The notes: generated by a model not told the origin, from the sequence alone. A DNA stretch of 58,251 nucleotides from Saprospiraceae bacterium (GCA_020850225.1 JADZFD010000018.1:1-58251), one strand, 5' to 3'; shown: positions 25,781 to 35,399, counted from the stretch's first letter. Made by a program: numbers and translations.

Positions 25781-26803
25781 ATGAAACATGTATCAATTGT
25801 TGTTTTTGCTTTAATAGTCATTTTTGGAGGATCTGTTACAGCACAACCATTTTCTTTGCCCAAATTAAATTATAGTTATGATGCACTTGAACCGTATATA
25901 GACGCACAAACTATGGAAATTCATTATTCCAAGCATCATCAGGGATATCTGAACAACCTGAATAAGGCAGTGGCCAATACCAATTTTGCTGATTGGACGA
26001 TAGAAGAGCTAATGCTTAATGCAGAAAAGAGAAGCCCTGCAGTAAGAAACAATGCGGGAGGTTTTTACAACCACGCACTCTTCTGGGAAATACTGTCACC
26101 CAATGCTCAGAAGACACCTAAAGGTCAGTTGGCAGATGAAATCAATAGAACCTTTACTTCACTTGACAGCCTGAAAAGACTGATGAACAATCAGGCGGCA
26201 ACACGATTTGGTTCAGGTTGGGTTTGGTTGTATGTAAATACAGACAAAAAGCTTGCTGTTTGTTCCTCTCCTAATCAGGACAATCCCATAATGGATGTGA
26301 TGAAGGGTAATAGGGGAATCCCTGTTTTGGGTATTGACGTATGGGAACACGCTTATTATCTGAAATATCAGAATAAAAGAGGTGACTACCTCAATGCTAT
26401 ATGGAACGTAGTCGACTGGGATACTGTTAACAAAAAATATGAGGCAGCTTTAAAGGATCCGTTCCTGAAAGTGATAGAAAAAAATACATGGGAAGCACTT
26501 AAAAATTTTCATGCTGTGATGGCACAAACTTTCCATCCGATGGAAGATGGAGATTTTAACCCTATCAGACAACGTTCTTCAGAAATGCTTGATAAAGCTA
26601 AATTGCTAAGTACTTCCCCAGCACCTAATTCTTTTAAAACTGTACAGATAACAAATGCTATTAAGGAATTGGTTGATGGTGCGCAAAGTTTGGACAAATT
26701 GGTAAAAAAGAAGGCCAAAAATGATAAAATCGAAGCGAGTCTGACCAAACTGCATGATGTCTTCCATAAGATACAGGGACTTTGCAGTAATGAAGATCAC
26801 TGA
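25781..26803 (+). CDS. Exported Fe/Mn superoxide dismutase with an extra C-terminal helical domain
   Basis: Residues 1-22 are a signal peptide (ending VTAQ), so the enzyme acts in the periplasm or outside. The SOD fold (about 24-225) has all four metal ligands: His48 (MEIHYSKHHQ), His98 (GGFYNHALFW), Asp186 and His190 (GIDVWEHAYYL). NQDNP at 165-169 is the form common in Mn enzymes. Normal SODs are about 200 aa; this one has about 115 more residues, predicted helical, with HAVMAQTFHPMEDGDFNPIR and LTKLHDVFHKIQGLC. The His-rich pattern could bind metal or cofactor, but I do not recognise the domain. Confidence 0.9.
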   Translation: MKHVSIVVFALIVIFGGSVTAQPFSLPKLNYSYDALEPYIDAQTMEIHYSKHHQGYLNNLNKAVANTNFADWTIEELMLNAEKRSPAVRNNAGGFYNHALFWEILSPNAQKTPKGQLADEINRTFTSLDSLKRLMNNQAATRFGSGWVWLYVNTDKKLAVCSSPNQDNPIMDVMKGNRGIPVLGIDVWEHAYYLKYQNKRGDYLNAIWNVVDWDTVNKKYEAALKDPFLKVIEKNTWEALKNFHAVMAQTFHPMEDGDFNPIRQRSSEMLDKAKLLSTSPAPNSFKTVQITNAIKELVDGAQSLDKLVKKKAKNDKIEASLTKLHDVFHKIQGLCSNEDH

Positions 26804-26838
26804 TAATATTACGTCATAAATTGCTAAAGCAAGCATAA

Positions 26839-26882
26839 TTAAGGACTTAGTTACCAAATATAAAGTGTGGCTAAGTCCTTAA
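26839..26882 (+). terminator. Long hairpin after the SOD gene
   Basis: Perfect 12-bp inverted repeat (26839-26850 with 26871-26882), 20-base loop. It lacks a clean U-run, so it is a weak terminator or an mRNA-stabilising hairpin. Confidence 0.5.
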
Positions 26883-26936
26883 TCATTATAATTATCTAAA
26901 AACTATATATTTTCTTTCAAGTATTCAAAAAGTCTT

Positions 26937-26944
26937 TACATTTG
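26937..26944 (+). promoter_or_regulatory. Candidate -7 box just before a small gene
   Basis: TACATTTG matches TAnnTTTG and lies five bases before the ATG at 26949, which would place the transcript start at or near that ATG (leaderless). Confidence 0.35.
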
Positions 26945-26948
26945 CAGC

Positions 26949-27314
26949 ATGTATTTGTTAAGTAGAAACTTCTGGTCTTGGTTCCTTCTGATATCGCTGT
27001 ATCTGACAGCCTTATACAGCCATCCTGTCTTTAAATCGGTCAATACCGGCAATAATACAAAGGATACCATAGATCAGGCTTGTCTTCCGGTTGCCAATGC
27101 TGCACTGAATAATACAAAGTCTTTCTTAAGCAATTTCAAAAGACCGGGGAGTCTTCCCAATGCATTTTTAAATCTTCAGGATATAAAATCCATCTATACT
27201 GAATTTAGCTGTAGTTTGGATCAGCACAGGGAATCAGCAACCGTATTTGTTGCTAAAGTACTTCGTACATTAAGGATCAGGTATCACTTATTTCCTTATC
27301 ACCATCATTGGTAA
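26949..27314 (+). CDS. Small exported protein with His-rich C-terminus, unknown function
   Basis: 121 residues with an N-terminal hydrophobic segment (about 8-24, FWSWFLLISLYLTALYS), then a soluble part with two cysteines (CLPVANAAL and FSCSLDQ) and the end RYHLFPYHHHW. I do not recognise the family. It follows the SOD gene and its hairpin. The His cluster hints at metal binding, which is speculation. The coding status is moderately supported by length, signal-like start and an upstream promoter box. Confidence 0.5.
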   Translation: MYLLSRNFWSWFLLISLYLTALYSHPVFKSVNTGNNTKDTIDQACLPVANAALNNTKSFLSNFKRPGSLPNAFLNLQDIKSIYTEFSCSLDQHRESATVFVAKVLRTLRIRYHLFPYHHHW

Positions 27315-27478
27315 ATACTACATTTCTAACATAATATAATTACAGCTTGGTCATAAAAGATTGTTTTTGGCCGCATTTGTTGTAATTAAAAAATCAATAT
27401 CTCAGCAGATAATTTCAGACTATTTGCATCAGTGATATTGTTTATGGTTATCTTTTTTTAAAATTTAATTTAATAGAA

Positions 27479-27940
27479 ATGTCAGATATATTAATGTATA
27501 TTATTATGTTTTCAATGGTTATGGTGCCTATGCTGTACTTGATACTCAGAGATGGAAGCAAGAAATCAAGATTAAAATTAAAATCAAAACTACAAAATGA
27601 AGGACAAGAGTTGGGAGAAAATGTTGTATTAAATAATTACATTTTAGCGGTAGACAAGAAACGCAGGAATATGTATTATATGAGTAAAAATCAGGATGCG
27701 TTTGAGAAAGTCGATTTGTCAGAAGTTCAACATATTGAAGTTGTCAAAGAAACAGGACATGGAGTTGCACATGATACTCAGGTAACCATATTAGAAAAGG
27801 TTGATGTTTTGTTATCACTCAGTGATAAACGAAAAATTGTATGGTCTGTCTATAATAATGAACACGGTAACTCAATTGGAACAGATTTGATTGATGCCAG
27901 TGATTTTGTTAAAAAGGTTAATCAATTCTTGTCAAAATAA
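27479..27940 (+). CDS. Membrane-anchored hypothetical protein
   Basis: 153 residues. The N-terminal membrane helix is at about 5-23 (LMYIIMFSMVMVPMLYLIL). A basic linker (SKKSRLKLKSKLQ) and a cytoplasmic alpha/beta domain of about 110 residues follow. No catalytic motif is apparent and I do not recognise the family. It stands alone between AT-rich spacers. Confidence 0.65.
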   Translation: MSDILMYIIMFSMVMVPMLYLILRDGSKKSRLKLKSKLQNEGQELGENVVLNNYILAVDKKRRNMYYMSKNQDAFEKVDLSEVQHIEVVKETGHGVAHDTQVTILEKVDVLLSLSDKRKIVWSVYNNEHGNSIGTDLIDASDFVKKVNQFLSK

Positions 27941-28493
27941 GATTTATATAGCGGTTCCCTGCATTTTACGTATTATGGTAGAATGCATATTGATTTGTAT
28001 TAGTTAGTTGAATGGTTTGGCCATTAGCTTCTTGTGGATGGCTGAACTGTTTTTTTATTATACTAACTCCAATATTCAAAGATTGGTAAGGCTTATCTCA
28101 TGAGTTGAGTTCTGATTCAATAGTTGATCATGTATTGGTTATCATGAAATTGCAAGGATATTATTGCAAATATTTTTAAGACAGCAAGTTTAATTTAGCA
28201 ACTGCTGCCAATACTTTAATTTGAATGAGATAGATTACTAAATATGTAAGCGAAATTTAATTTTATATTATATAATATTGTGTAATATTGTACTTGTATA
28301 TGTAGGAATAGTATATTGATTGTATCAAATCTATGGTGTTGCTCAATATGTTAATGGTTAGATATTGTTTGACTATATGATTTTAAACAGTTATGTTTGC
28401 TGGTGAATAATATTGTTTGTGTCTATAGTTAATATGCGCAATTATACTATATTTACTCATAGATTATTGTATTTTTTTTAATACAAAATGTCA
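27941..28493. other. AT-rich spacer without recognised features
   Basis: About 550 bases with many short T/A runs. I see no gene, tRNA or convincing terminator. It borders a frameshifted small gene and may be part of a decaying locus. Confidence 0.4.
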
Positions 28494-28856
28494 TGAAAAC
28501 TAAAATTAAGTATTTAACAACAAGGGGGACAGTATTTAATATTGCTAATATTTTTTAATTTGGCGGGTGTCAATGTTGCCATATCTCAGGATATTTGCAG
28601 TTCTGTACTGTTTCGGGCAAAAAATGTCTTGGCTAAACCGTTAGTAAATACTATGGACACTATGGATCCGCAGTTGAATCAGGTATTAGCAGATTTCAAT
28701 GTAATCTCTGTATTACTAGCCAGACCAGATGGAAAGACTCAAAATGTTAGAGATATATATGAAATAAAACTTTTGGATAATCAAAATATTGACAATTTAT
28801 TTAATACGAAAGGCAACATCAAAATAAAAATATTTTTTTTTGATATTGTATATTAG
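28494..28856 (+). pseudogene. Frameshifted remnant of a small exported protein
   Basis: An ATG at 28494 opens a frame encoding MKTKIKYLTTRGTVFN, a typical basic start of a signal peptide, but it stops at 28557-28559. In another frame, from about 28542, a hydrophobic core LLIFFNLAGVNVAISQD follows, as expected for the rest of a signal peptide and its cleavage site, and runs to 28856. The two frames fit together across a shift near the GGGGG or T-run sequences at 28520-28556. The rest (DPQLNQVLADFNVISVLLA) matches no family I know. It is either a real frameshift mutation or a sequencing error in a homopolymer. Confidence 0.45.
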
Positions 28857-28917
28857 CAGACTGATTTTATTTTAATTTTTATTAATCAACTTTTGTTTAT
28901 CAGTAAATCTCTTTCCA

Positions 28918-31494
28918 ATGTATAGAATAATATTTTTTATATTTTTTTTTGTTTTTTTTAATTCTCGGATTACAGCACAAACTTCCCCACCGGAGCCTTG
29001 TACGTTTGGTTCTCAAAATACTTGTCATTGTGAAACCTCACCTATTTTGTGCACTAATGTACTTGACAATTATGAGTATGATATGACAAATTATCGTCAT
29101 GAATTGGATGGGCCAGATAACCCCATGTGTATGCCAGGTGGTACTAATACTACAGCACACAATCCTACCTGGTTTCGGTTTATAGCATTGTGTGAGGACC
29201 TGCAAATGACAGTGACTACCACCAATTGTAATTACGGTGGTCAATCGGGATGTGATTCCCGGGGTGTACAGCTTGCTGTATTTCCGGAGTGTGATTGGCA
29301 GAATCCATGGGATGCAGTTGCCTGCAATGTAAACCAATGCCGTAATAGTGCTCCGTGGTCTCAGACGATAAATCTGAGTATGACAGGCCTTACAGTAGGT
29401 AAACTTTATTCTTTAGTGGTAGATGGTTGTTGTAATTCTGCATGTCATGTTCATATAAACATAACGACTCCACCATGCTTTCCTGATATTCAGGATTGGC
29501 AAAGGGAGATACAGGGTCCGAAAGATGTCTGCGTAGGAGATAATGCGACTTATTGTGTAGAAAATGTGACAGGAGGATTAAATTATATATGGACATTAGA
29601 CGGAGTGTTAGTAGACGCAGGACCTGCAGATGACAGTGGTATCACCTGTATGACTAACCGATTGGTTTTTAGTCAAAAAGGTACATATACTTTGTGTGTG
29701 GACACCGAAAACGTTTGTGTTCCGATTACAGACAACCCACCTCCCAACTGTATTACCATAACGGTTCATGATGCTGAAGCAGGTACCATCACAGCTAATC
29801 CGACACCTACCTGCCCTGGTAACAATGTCAATATAAATGTCACGGGTAATGCCAGTGATGCCGGACTCTCCCAGTATATCGTTATAGTAGATGCAAGTGG
29901 TACAGTGGTGCAGGTTACTCCGGGTACTACCGGATCATTTACATGGTCTGAATGTGCTGCATTTACGGCTTACAGTTATAACTACGTGACAGTACAACAG
30001 CCAGTACCGCAGGTAGGAGACAATTTAGCTACTGTGACTGACGGATGTTCGCAAGATTATAAGTGTTGTGATTTTGATTCTGTAGATATAGTTTTTGAAG
30101 ACAATGAAGAACCTGTGTTTTTAAATGTTCCTGTCGATATTACAGTCGATTGTTATGAGAGCATACCGGTTATGACAGATCTCAGCTTTACAGACAATTG
30201 TATGTCGGGAGGTACTGTAGCGGGTGTTCAGACAGAAGCCTACACTGATTGCAGTGGCGGAGCTATTAACCGTATATGGACGGTAGTAGACAGTTGTGGC
30301 AATAAAGCTATCAGTACACAGACTATCACAATCGATCCTATACCTGTAGCTACTTTCACACCTTTTGATGATGTAACAATCTCCTGTGAGATGTTTCCTG
30401 TGGCTACTTTCCTGCCTCCGCTTTCCTATTCCAATGGCTCGACAGGTAACTGTCTTGTTGCTGGAACGATCATTCCCTATCAGATTGTTGACACTTCAGC
30501 CTGTGAGGGTACAGTCACATTTGTATGGCATGCATTGGACAAATGTGGCAGGGTATTGAACTATCAGCAGGTGTGGACAGTAGGGTCTCCTTATAATGAT
30601 ACAGATACTACTAATATGGATCAGCATGCTGTATGGTACAGTTCAAGTTTTATTGGCAAATTTCCTGAAGGGGATTGTAGGGTAGAGTTGGTGGTGACCC
30701 GGGTTATGCGGGATACGCTGATCGGTGACACACTTGCTCGTATCATAGGTGTAACACGGGGTGGTGTATATTATAAAGAGAGTGAATTACCTTTTTTTGA
30801 AAAAGATGGCAGGTTATATTTCTTCGAAGAGGATGCATGGCGGCTGTTATATGATTATACGGCTCAAGCAGGAGATACTGTTGATTATTATGTCTCCAAA
30901 AAATCACCGTATTATTATATGATAGAAAAAATAGATCCGGATCAAAGCAACCCAGCCATACTATATGAAGATCAGTACTGGATTAAAGCAATTGATACGA
31001 TATATACAGAAGAAGGTAAAGCCTTAAAGCGATTTGATACAAGACATGCCACAGATGTTAATAAGATGGGTTATATCATTGAGCGAATGGGCTCTATGAA
31101 TCACTTATTTGGATTGACAAACGTTCCAGTTCCGTATGGATGTCCTGCCCACAGTACTGCTGCCATGAGATGTTACGCAGATAAAGAAATTCATCTGAAA
31201 TTTACTGAGGAAGATTGTGATATGATTTCTGCCACAGATAATGCTGATGAAGTTTTTATTACTATGCGGCCTAACCCTGCAATTGACAAACTTGAGATTC
31301 ATTTTCCGTCGGAAAGTGCTTTTAAAGGTCGTATTTCAATCGTTACTATGGAAGGTAATATGGTTAGGACAGACAGCATTACTCCCGGAAATTGTCATGT
31401 GTTGGAAATAAATTATTTAGTCTCAGGTATGTATTTTTTACAAATAGTAAGCGAAAAAGGAAATGTCGTGACCAAAAGATTTGTAAAAATCTAA
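28918..31494 (+). CDS. Large secreted Cys-rich HYR/PKD-type protein with T9SS type A sorting domain
   Basis: 858 residues. Signal peptide at about 1-21 (ending ITAQ). A Cys-rich N-terminal domain (about 25-185) is followed by a PKD/Ig-like region with DNATYCVENVTGGLNYIW (about 205-285). HYR-like repeats (about 395-570) contain DNEEPVFLNVPVDITVDC and NRIWTVVDSCGNKA. A region with DTVDYYVSKKSPYYYMIEK comes next. The final ~80 residues form a type A T9SS tail (MRPNPAIDKLEIHFP, then SGMYFLQIVSEKGNVVTKRFVKI in two strands). Probably a surface-exposed adhesin-like or structural protein. A fragment of its PKD region is duplicated just downstream at 31519-31599. Confidence 0.82.
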   Translation: MYRIIFFIFFFVFFNSRITAQTSPPEPCTFGSQNTCHCETSPILCTNVLDNYEYDMTNYRHELDGPDNPMCMPGGTNTTAHNPTWFRFIALCEDLQMTVTTTNCNYGGQSGCDSRGVQLAVFPECDWQNPWDAVACNVNQCRNSAPWSQTINLSMTGLTVGKLYSLVVDGCCNSACHVHINITTPPCFPDIQDWQREIQGPKDVCVGDNATYCVENVTGGLNYIWTLDGVLVDAGPADDSGITCMTNRLVFSQKGTYTLCVDTENVCVPITDNPPPNCITITVHDAEAGTITANPTPTCPGNNVNINVTGNASDAGLSQYIVIVDASGTVVQVTPGTTGSFTWSECAAFTAYSYNYVTVQQPVPQVGDNLATVTDGCSQDYKCCDFDSVDIVFEDNEEPVFLNVPVDITVDCYESIPVMTDLSFTDNCMSGGTVAGVQTEAYTDCSGGAINRIWTVVDSCGNKAISTQTITIDPIPVATFTPFDDVTISCEMFPVATFLPPLSYSNGSTGNCLVAGTIIPYQIVDTSACEGTVTFVWHALDKCGRVLNYQQVWTVGSPYNDTDTTNMDQHAVWYSSSFIGKFPEGDCRVELVVTRVMRDTLIGDTLARIIGVTRGGVYYKESELPFFEKDGRLYFFEEDAWRLLYDYTAQAGDTVDYYVSKKSPYYYMIEKIDPDQSNPAILYEDQYWIKAIDTIYTEEGKALKRFDTRHATDVNKMGYIIERMGSMNHLFGLTNVPVPYGCPAHSTAAMRCYADKEIHLKFTEEDCDMISATDNADEVFITMRPNPAIDKLEIHFPSESAFKGRISIVTMEGNMVRTDSITPGNCHVLEINYLVSGMYFLQIVSEKGNVVTKRFVKI

Positions 31495-31518
31495 AGACAG
31501 TATCCTGAATTTAAGAGT

Positions 31519-31599
31519 CAAAGAATGTATACGTAGGAGATGATGCGAATTATTGTGTAGAAAATGTGACAGGAGGATTGTATATATGGACATTGGACA
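31519..31599 (+). pseudogene. Remnant copy of the PKD segment of the preceding gene
   Basis: This 81-bp stretch aligns with 29521-29602 inside the gene before it, with scattered changes and a small in-frame deletion. It still reads VGDDANYCVENVTGGL then YIWTLD against VGDNATYCVENVTGGL and NYIWTLD. No start, stop or neighbouring homologous sequence is left, so it is the trace of a former paralog or of a partial duplication. Confidence 0.7.
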
Positions 31600-31654
31600 A
31601 AATAATCCCTTACATGTCCATTTAATCGGGTATAATATCATCAGAGAAAAACGA

Positions 31655-33661
31655 TCATCTGATAACAGTGATATCTCCGCTAAAGATTTTGACGGATTTA
31701 TCAATAAACAGGATTTCGGCAACCCATGTATATACACCATGGACGACAGATTGTCCCAGAAATTTACCGTTCCATCCGTATGTTGGTTCATTGAGCTTAA
31801 AATCAACTGTTTCAAAGACTTTATTGCCCCAGCGGTCATAAATGACAAGATTTTTTCCGGAAGCTGCCAATGGATTGCCACTCAGAAAAAATATATCATT
31901 GCGTGCATCATTATTGGGAGTGATGATATTGGGAGCAAAGATATCACTACTCCAATCGACCCGCACATAAACACTGTCCGTTGCAGTACATCCGTCTGCA
32001 TCTTCAACAGTCAGGTAATAATATCCATTCATTGTGGGTTTTACAGTAGTATGGGCACAATACAAACAATCCACTTCAGGATTTTCAGTATGTTGATACC
32101 AGTAATAGGTCAGGTCATTGTTGTCAGACATTGCATTACTGTGAAAATTTGCAGATTGACCCAGTTGGATCCGAATAGTATCTTCAGGTATGTCCAGTAA
32201 AAGTGTCTGATCCTGAATGGAAATCTGATAGGTGTCCGATCCACAGGCACTGGTAAGCGTTACGGGGTAATTACCCGGACTTTTCAGCCATTTAACAGTA
32301 GAAGTGTCGCCATCATACCACCGGATACCGAATATGTCCGGTTGAATCTTCATCTGTACAGAATCACCGGAACATGAGACAAATTCATTCCCCAAATAGC
32401 TCAAATCGACAGGAATAACAAAAAGGGATGTACTGTCTTTTTCGATAAATGTATGTGGATTATCTGACACCTTAATACTACCCAATGAAGCAGGTAAGCC
32501 ACTCAGCACAGCCTGATTACTGTACACCCCGGAGGCGTTTTTGTCAATAGAAACTAATATCTGCAATGTGTCGATGCCAACATCCACACGCATATCTTCA
32601 ATTATGATTTTGTTTTTTGTTACCTGTATTTGGCCACCGAACGGATTTTTTATAATTTTCTGTATGGTTAAAACATCCGGCATATTATCTTCAAAATGTA
32701 TATTTTCACGTTGTACACCCGAAAGATTACTGAATATAAAGGAATAGACTACTTCACTACATGTATATGCAGTGTCAGGTGTTACTATCTTTTGCAGATC
32801 AATGGTGTAGGGACATGCACATCCATCCTGTCCGGATGAAACCGGTCCTTTGCCAAGTAATGTGATGTGTCCTGAATTTTTGTCAACGGCAAGGAATTTA
32901 TCCTGATCTCTTGTGCCATATGCACCATAGCCAAATAAATTGCCAAAGGAATCAAAAAACAGTGCACCTATCTGATCTACTTCTGTTACGATTTGAAAAT
33001 TAGTATTGACGGATCCGGTTTCGGGATCTATGGTAAGTAGTTTTTTCCGACCTGAATCATGTCCGTATAAGATACCGGTAAATGGGTCAAATGCAATGTC
33101 AAGAATACTCGGATTGGATAATTTTAAAGGCGTAAAACTACATACATAATCTGCCGATTCGAGATCAACCCTGACTATCTGTGGATTGTTGCCGCTGAGT
33201 CCTATCAAAATAAGATACCGCCCATCCGGTGAGATATCACCTGCATAATAGTATATCCCTGTAGGAATACCTTTTGGAATACCCAAATCTATGGCAACGC
33301 CATCTTTACCGACTTTACGCAGCATAGCGGTCACGGGATCCATGCCGTATATAAGATTATCCGTAATCCGGTATCCCATAGCATTGATGACAAGGCCGAT
33401 AGATGGTGAGATTGTGTCCAGATAAACGTAAGTTCCATTTTGTGCGATACGCACATTATACAGGCCCGAGCTTCTGCTGCCATTTTTAGTCAGACTTAAA
33501 TAGTATTGGCCATGGCAGTCAAACGGCTCCTGAGCGACCATAAGCGTAGTGGTCAGCAATATGAAAAACAATATGTACCATCTTTTAGACCTCAATATGT
33601 TTAAGTTTACTGAATTAACCCTATGACTTATTAAATTAAGCAGTTTTGTTATGTTGAACAA
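31655..33661 (-). CDS. Secreted protein with T9SS type B (CHU_C, gliding-associated) sorting domain
   Basis: 668 residues. The signal anchor is at about 27-43 (WYILFFILLTTTLMVAQ). A propeller-like part with NHL/YVTN-type short repeats follows (about 60-290, DPVTAMLRKVGKDG, DPFTGILYGHDS, DPETGSVNTNF). A DUF11-like domain comes next (about 305-415, TYSCSEV-type start, LPASLGSIKVSD), then Ig-like segments. The C-terminal ~85 residues are the gliding-motility-associated type B domain (FAPNIITPNNDARNDIFF, VIYDRWGNKVFET, GWNGKFLGQSVVHGVYTW). Type B tails usually direct secreted SprB-like or polymer proteins. A -7 box lies 51 bases upstream. Confidence 0.85.
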   Translation of the reverse strand: MFNITKLLNLISHRVNSVNLNILRSKRWYILFFILLTTTLMVAQEPFDCHGQYYLSLTKNGSRSSGLYNVRIAQNGTYVYLDTISPSIGLVINAMGYRITDNLIYGMDPVTAMLRKVGKDGVAIDLGIPKGIPTGIYYYAGDISPDGRYLILIGLSGNNPQIVRVDLESADYVCSFTPLKLSNPSILDIAFDPFTGILYGHDSGRKKLLTIDPETGSVNTNFQIVTEVDQIGALFFDSFGNLFGYGAYGTRDQDKFLAVDKNSGHITLLGKGPVSSGQDGCACPYTIDLQKIVTPDTAYTCSEVVYSFIFSNLSGVQRENIHFEDNMPDVLTIQKIIKNPFGGQIQVTKNKIIIEDMRVDVGIDTLQILVSIDKNASGVYSNQAVLSGLPASLGSIKVSDNPHTFIEKDSTSLFVIPVDLSYLGNEFVSCSGDSVQMKIQPDIFGIRWYDGDTSTVKWLKSPGNYPVTLTSACGSDTYQISIQDQTLLLDIPEDTIRIQLGQSANFHSNAMSDNNDLTYYWYQHTENPEVDCLYCAHTTVKPTMNGYYYLTVEDADGCTATDSVYVRVDWSSDIFAPNIITPNNDARNDIFFLSGNPLAASGKNLVIYDRWGNKVFETVDFKLNEPTYGWNGKFLGQSVVHGVYTWVAEILFIDKSVKIFSGDITVIR

Positions 33662-33711
33662 ATTATTGTATTATAGCTACTGTCAGTTGCACAAGCGCCG
33701 ACATATCTGTA

Positions 33712-33719
33712 CAAAAGTA
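33712..33719 (-). promoter_or_regulatory. Candidate -7 box for the type B T9SS gene
   Basis: On the minus strand TACTTTTG matches TAnnTTTG, upstream of the ATG at 33661. Confidence 0.4.
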
Positions 33720-33805
33720 ATCATTTTTAAATATAATAGATTCAGCTTTTAAATTTAAGTTTTGATTGCACATGGATAAAATATCAGAATAATTCAAATA
33801 AAGTC

Positions 33806-33813
33806 TAATTTTG
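33806..33813 (+). promoter_or_regulatory. Candidate -7 box for the DUF4159 gene
   Basis: TAATTTTG matches TAnnTTTG, 47 bases before the ATG at 33861. Confidence 0.4.
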
Positions 33814-33860
33814 CAACGAATTACACACATTTTTGTTAGTGAAATGTATAAAATTGCAAT

Positions 33861-34505
33861 ATGCGTTATTTACTGATATTGATTGTTCCTTTCTACCTTT
33901 CGTTTGCACCTCCTTCGGTTAAAATTGGTTTGCTGAAGTACGGTGGAGGCGGTGACTGGTATGCCAACCCAACCTCACTGATAAACCTTTCTGCTTTTTG
34001 CAATAAATTTCTGAATACCAATCTGGATCCGGACTATGCTACGGTGGATGTCGGCAGTGTTGACCTGTTCAATTATCCTTTGATACATATGACCGGACAC
34101 GGTAATGTCGTCTTTAGTCATGCAGAAGCTGAAAACCTAAGAAATTACCTTATAGCTGGTGGATTTTTACATATAGATGACAACTATGGTATGGATCCCT
34201 TTGTAAGAGTAGCCATGAAAACAGTATTTCCGGAACTCAATTTTGTAGAGTTACCTTTTAATCATCCGATATACCACCAAAAATACAATTTTGACAATGG
34301 CTTACCCAAAATTCACGAGCACGATGGCAAACCTCCAGGAGGATATGGATTGATATGGGAAGGCAGACTTGTATGTTTTTATAGCTATGAGACAGATCTG
34401 GGTGATGGATGGGAAGACCAGGAAGTACATAAAGACCCCGAAGAGGTCCGTATTAAAGCTTTAAAAATGGGCGCCAATATCGTTCAGTTCGTTTTTGGTA
34501 ATTAA
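33861..34505 (+). CDS. DUF4159 domain protein, exported
   Basis: 214 residues with a short signal segment (about 1-16) and the DUF4159 pattern: KYGGGGDWYANPTSL, then PLIHMTGHGNVVFS, NYLIAGGFLHIDDNYG (a glutamine-amidotransferase-like or ThuA-like fold) and a C-terminal GANIVQFVFGN. Function unknown. kdsA begins 38 bases after its stop, so the two may share a transcript. Confidence 0.88.
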   Translation: MRYLLILIVPFYLSFAPPSVKIGLLKYGGGGDWYANPTSLINLSAFCNKFLNTNLDPDYATVDVGSVDLFNYPLIHMTGHGNVVFSHAEAENLRNYLIAGGFLHIDDNYGMDPFVRVAMKTVFPELNFVELPFNHPIYHQKYNFDNGLPKIHEHDGKPPGGYGLIWEGRLVCFYSYETDLGDGWEDQEVHKDPEEVRIKALKMGANIVQFVFGN

Positions 34506-34543
34506 TTATTTTAACGCATCATTCACTTCAAAGTACAACCGTT

Positions 34544-35371
34544 ATGGAATCCTATTCTTTAGTTCCTTCTATCAAAAATATAAGTAATAAAACATCCAAT
34601 AATTTTTTTCTGATAGCCGGACCGTGTGCTATCGAGTCAGAATCCATGGCGCTGGATATAGCAGATCAGATCCGGAATATCACTTCAAGGCTTAATATAC
34701 CCTATATTTTCAAAGGCTCATACCGAAAAGCCAACCGTTCTTCCATACATTCATTCACAGGAATCGGTGATGAAAAGGCGTTGAAAATTCTTAAAAAAGT
34801 ATCCGATACATTTAATATACCCGTTACGACAGATATTCATACGGATGAAGAAGCATCGATTGCAGCAGAATATGTGGATATCTTACAGATACCGGCTTTT
34901 CTTTGCCGGCAAACATCCCTGATAGCAGCAGCAGCACGAACCGGTAAGATAGTCAATATAAAGAAAGGTCAGTTTATGAGCCCGGAGTCAATGGCACACG
35001 CTGTACAAAAGGTTCGTGAATGTGATAATCCCAAGGTGATCCTAACAGAAAGAGGTACTACTTTCGGATATCAGGACCTTGTAGTGGATTATCGGGGTAT
35101 TCCTGTGATGCAATCGTTTGGTGTACCTGTAGTAATGGATTGTACACATTCTCTTCAGCAACCAAACCAACCTTCCGGTGTGACAGGCGGTAAGCCGGGT
35201 TTGATATCAACCATCGCCAAAGCAGCTATTGCAGTCGGTGTGGATGGTATATTTATTGAAACACATCCTGATCCAACCCGGGCAAAGTCAGATGCGGCCA
35301 ATATGTTGCCTTTGGATCAACTCGAACCCTTACTACAGAAATTGGTCGATATCCGTCAGGCTATTATATGA
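34544..35371 (+). CDS. kdsA: 3-deoxy-8-phosphooctulonate synthase
   Basis: Condenses arabinose 5-phosphate with phosphoenolpyruvate to form KDO 8-phosphate for lipid A-core assembly. Recognised by FLIAGPCAIESESMA, YIFKGSYRKANRSSIHSF, the KKGQFMSPESM block, ILTERGTTFGYQDLVVD and DCTHSLQQPNQPSG. Full length (275 aa). The next enzyme but one, KdsB, is at 48854. A short inverted repeat (35372-35394) and then a terminator-like hairpin in repeat A follow the stop. Confidence 0.95.
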   Translation: MESYSLVPSIKNISNKTSNNFFLIAGPCAIESESMALDIADQIRNITSRLNIPYIFKGSYRKANRSSIHSFTGIGDEKALKILKKVSDTFNIPVTTDIHTDEEASIAAEYVDILQIPAFLCRQTSLIAAAARTGKIVNIKKGQFMSPESMAHAVQKVRECDNPKVILTERGTTFGYQDLVVDYRGIPVMQSFGVPVVMDCTHSLQQPNQPSGVTGGKPGLISTIAKAAIAVGVDGIFIETHPDPTRAKSDAANMLPLDQLEPLLQKLVDIRQAII

Positions 35372-35399
35372 CATTAGAATAAAATAATCTAATGCTACA

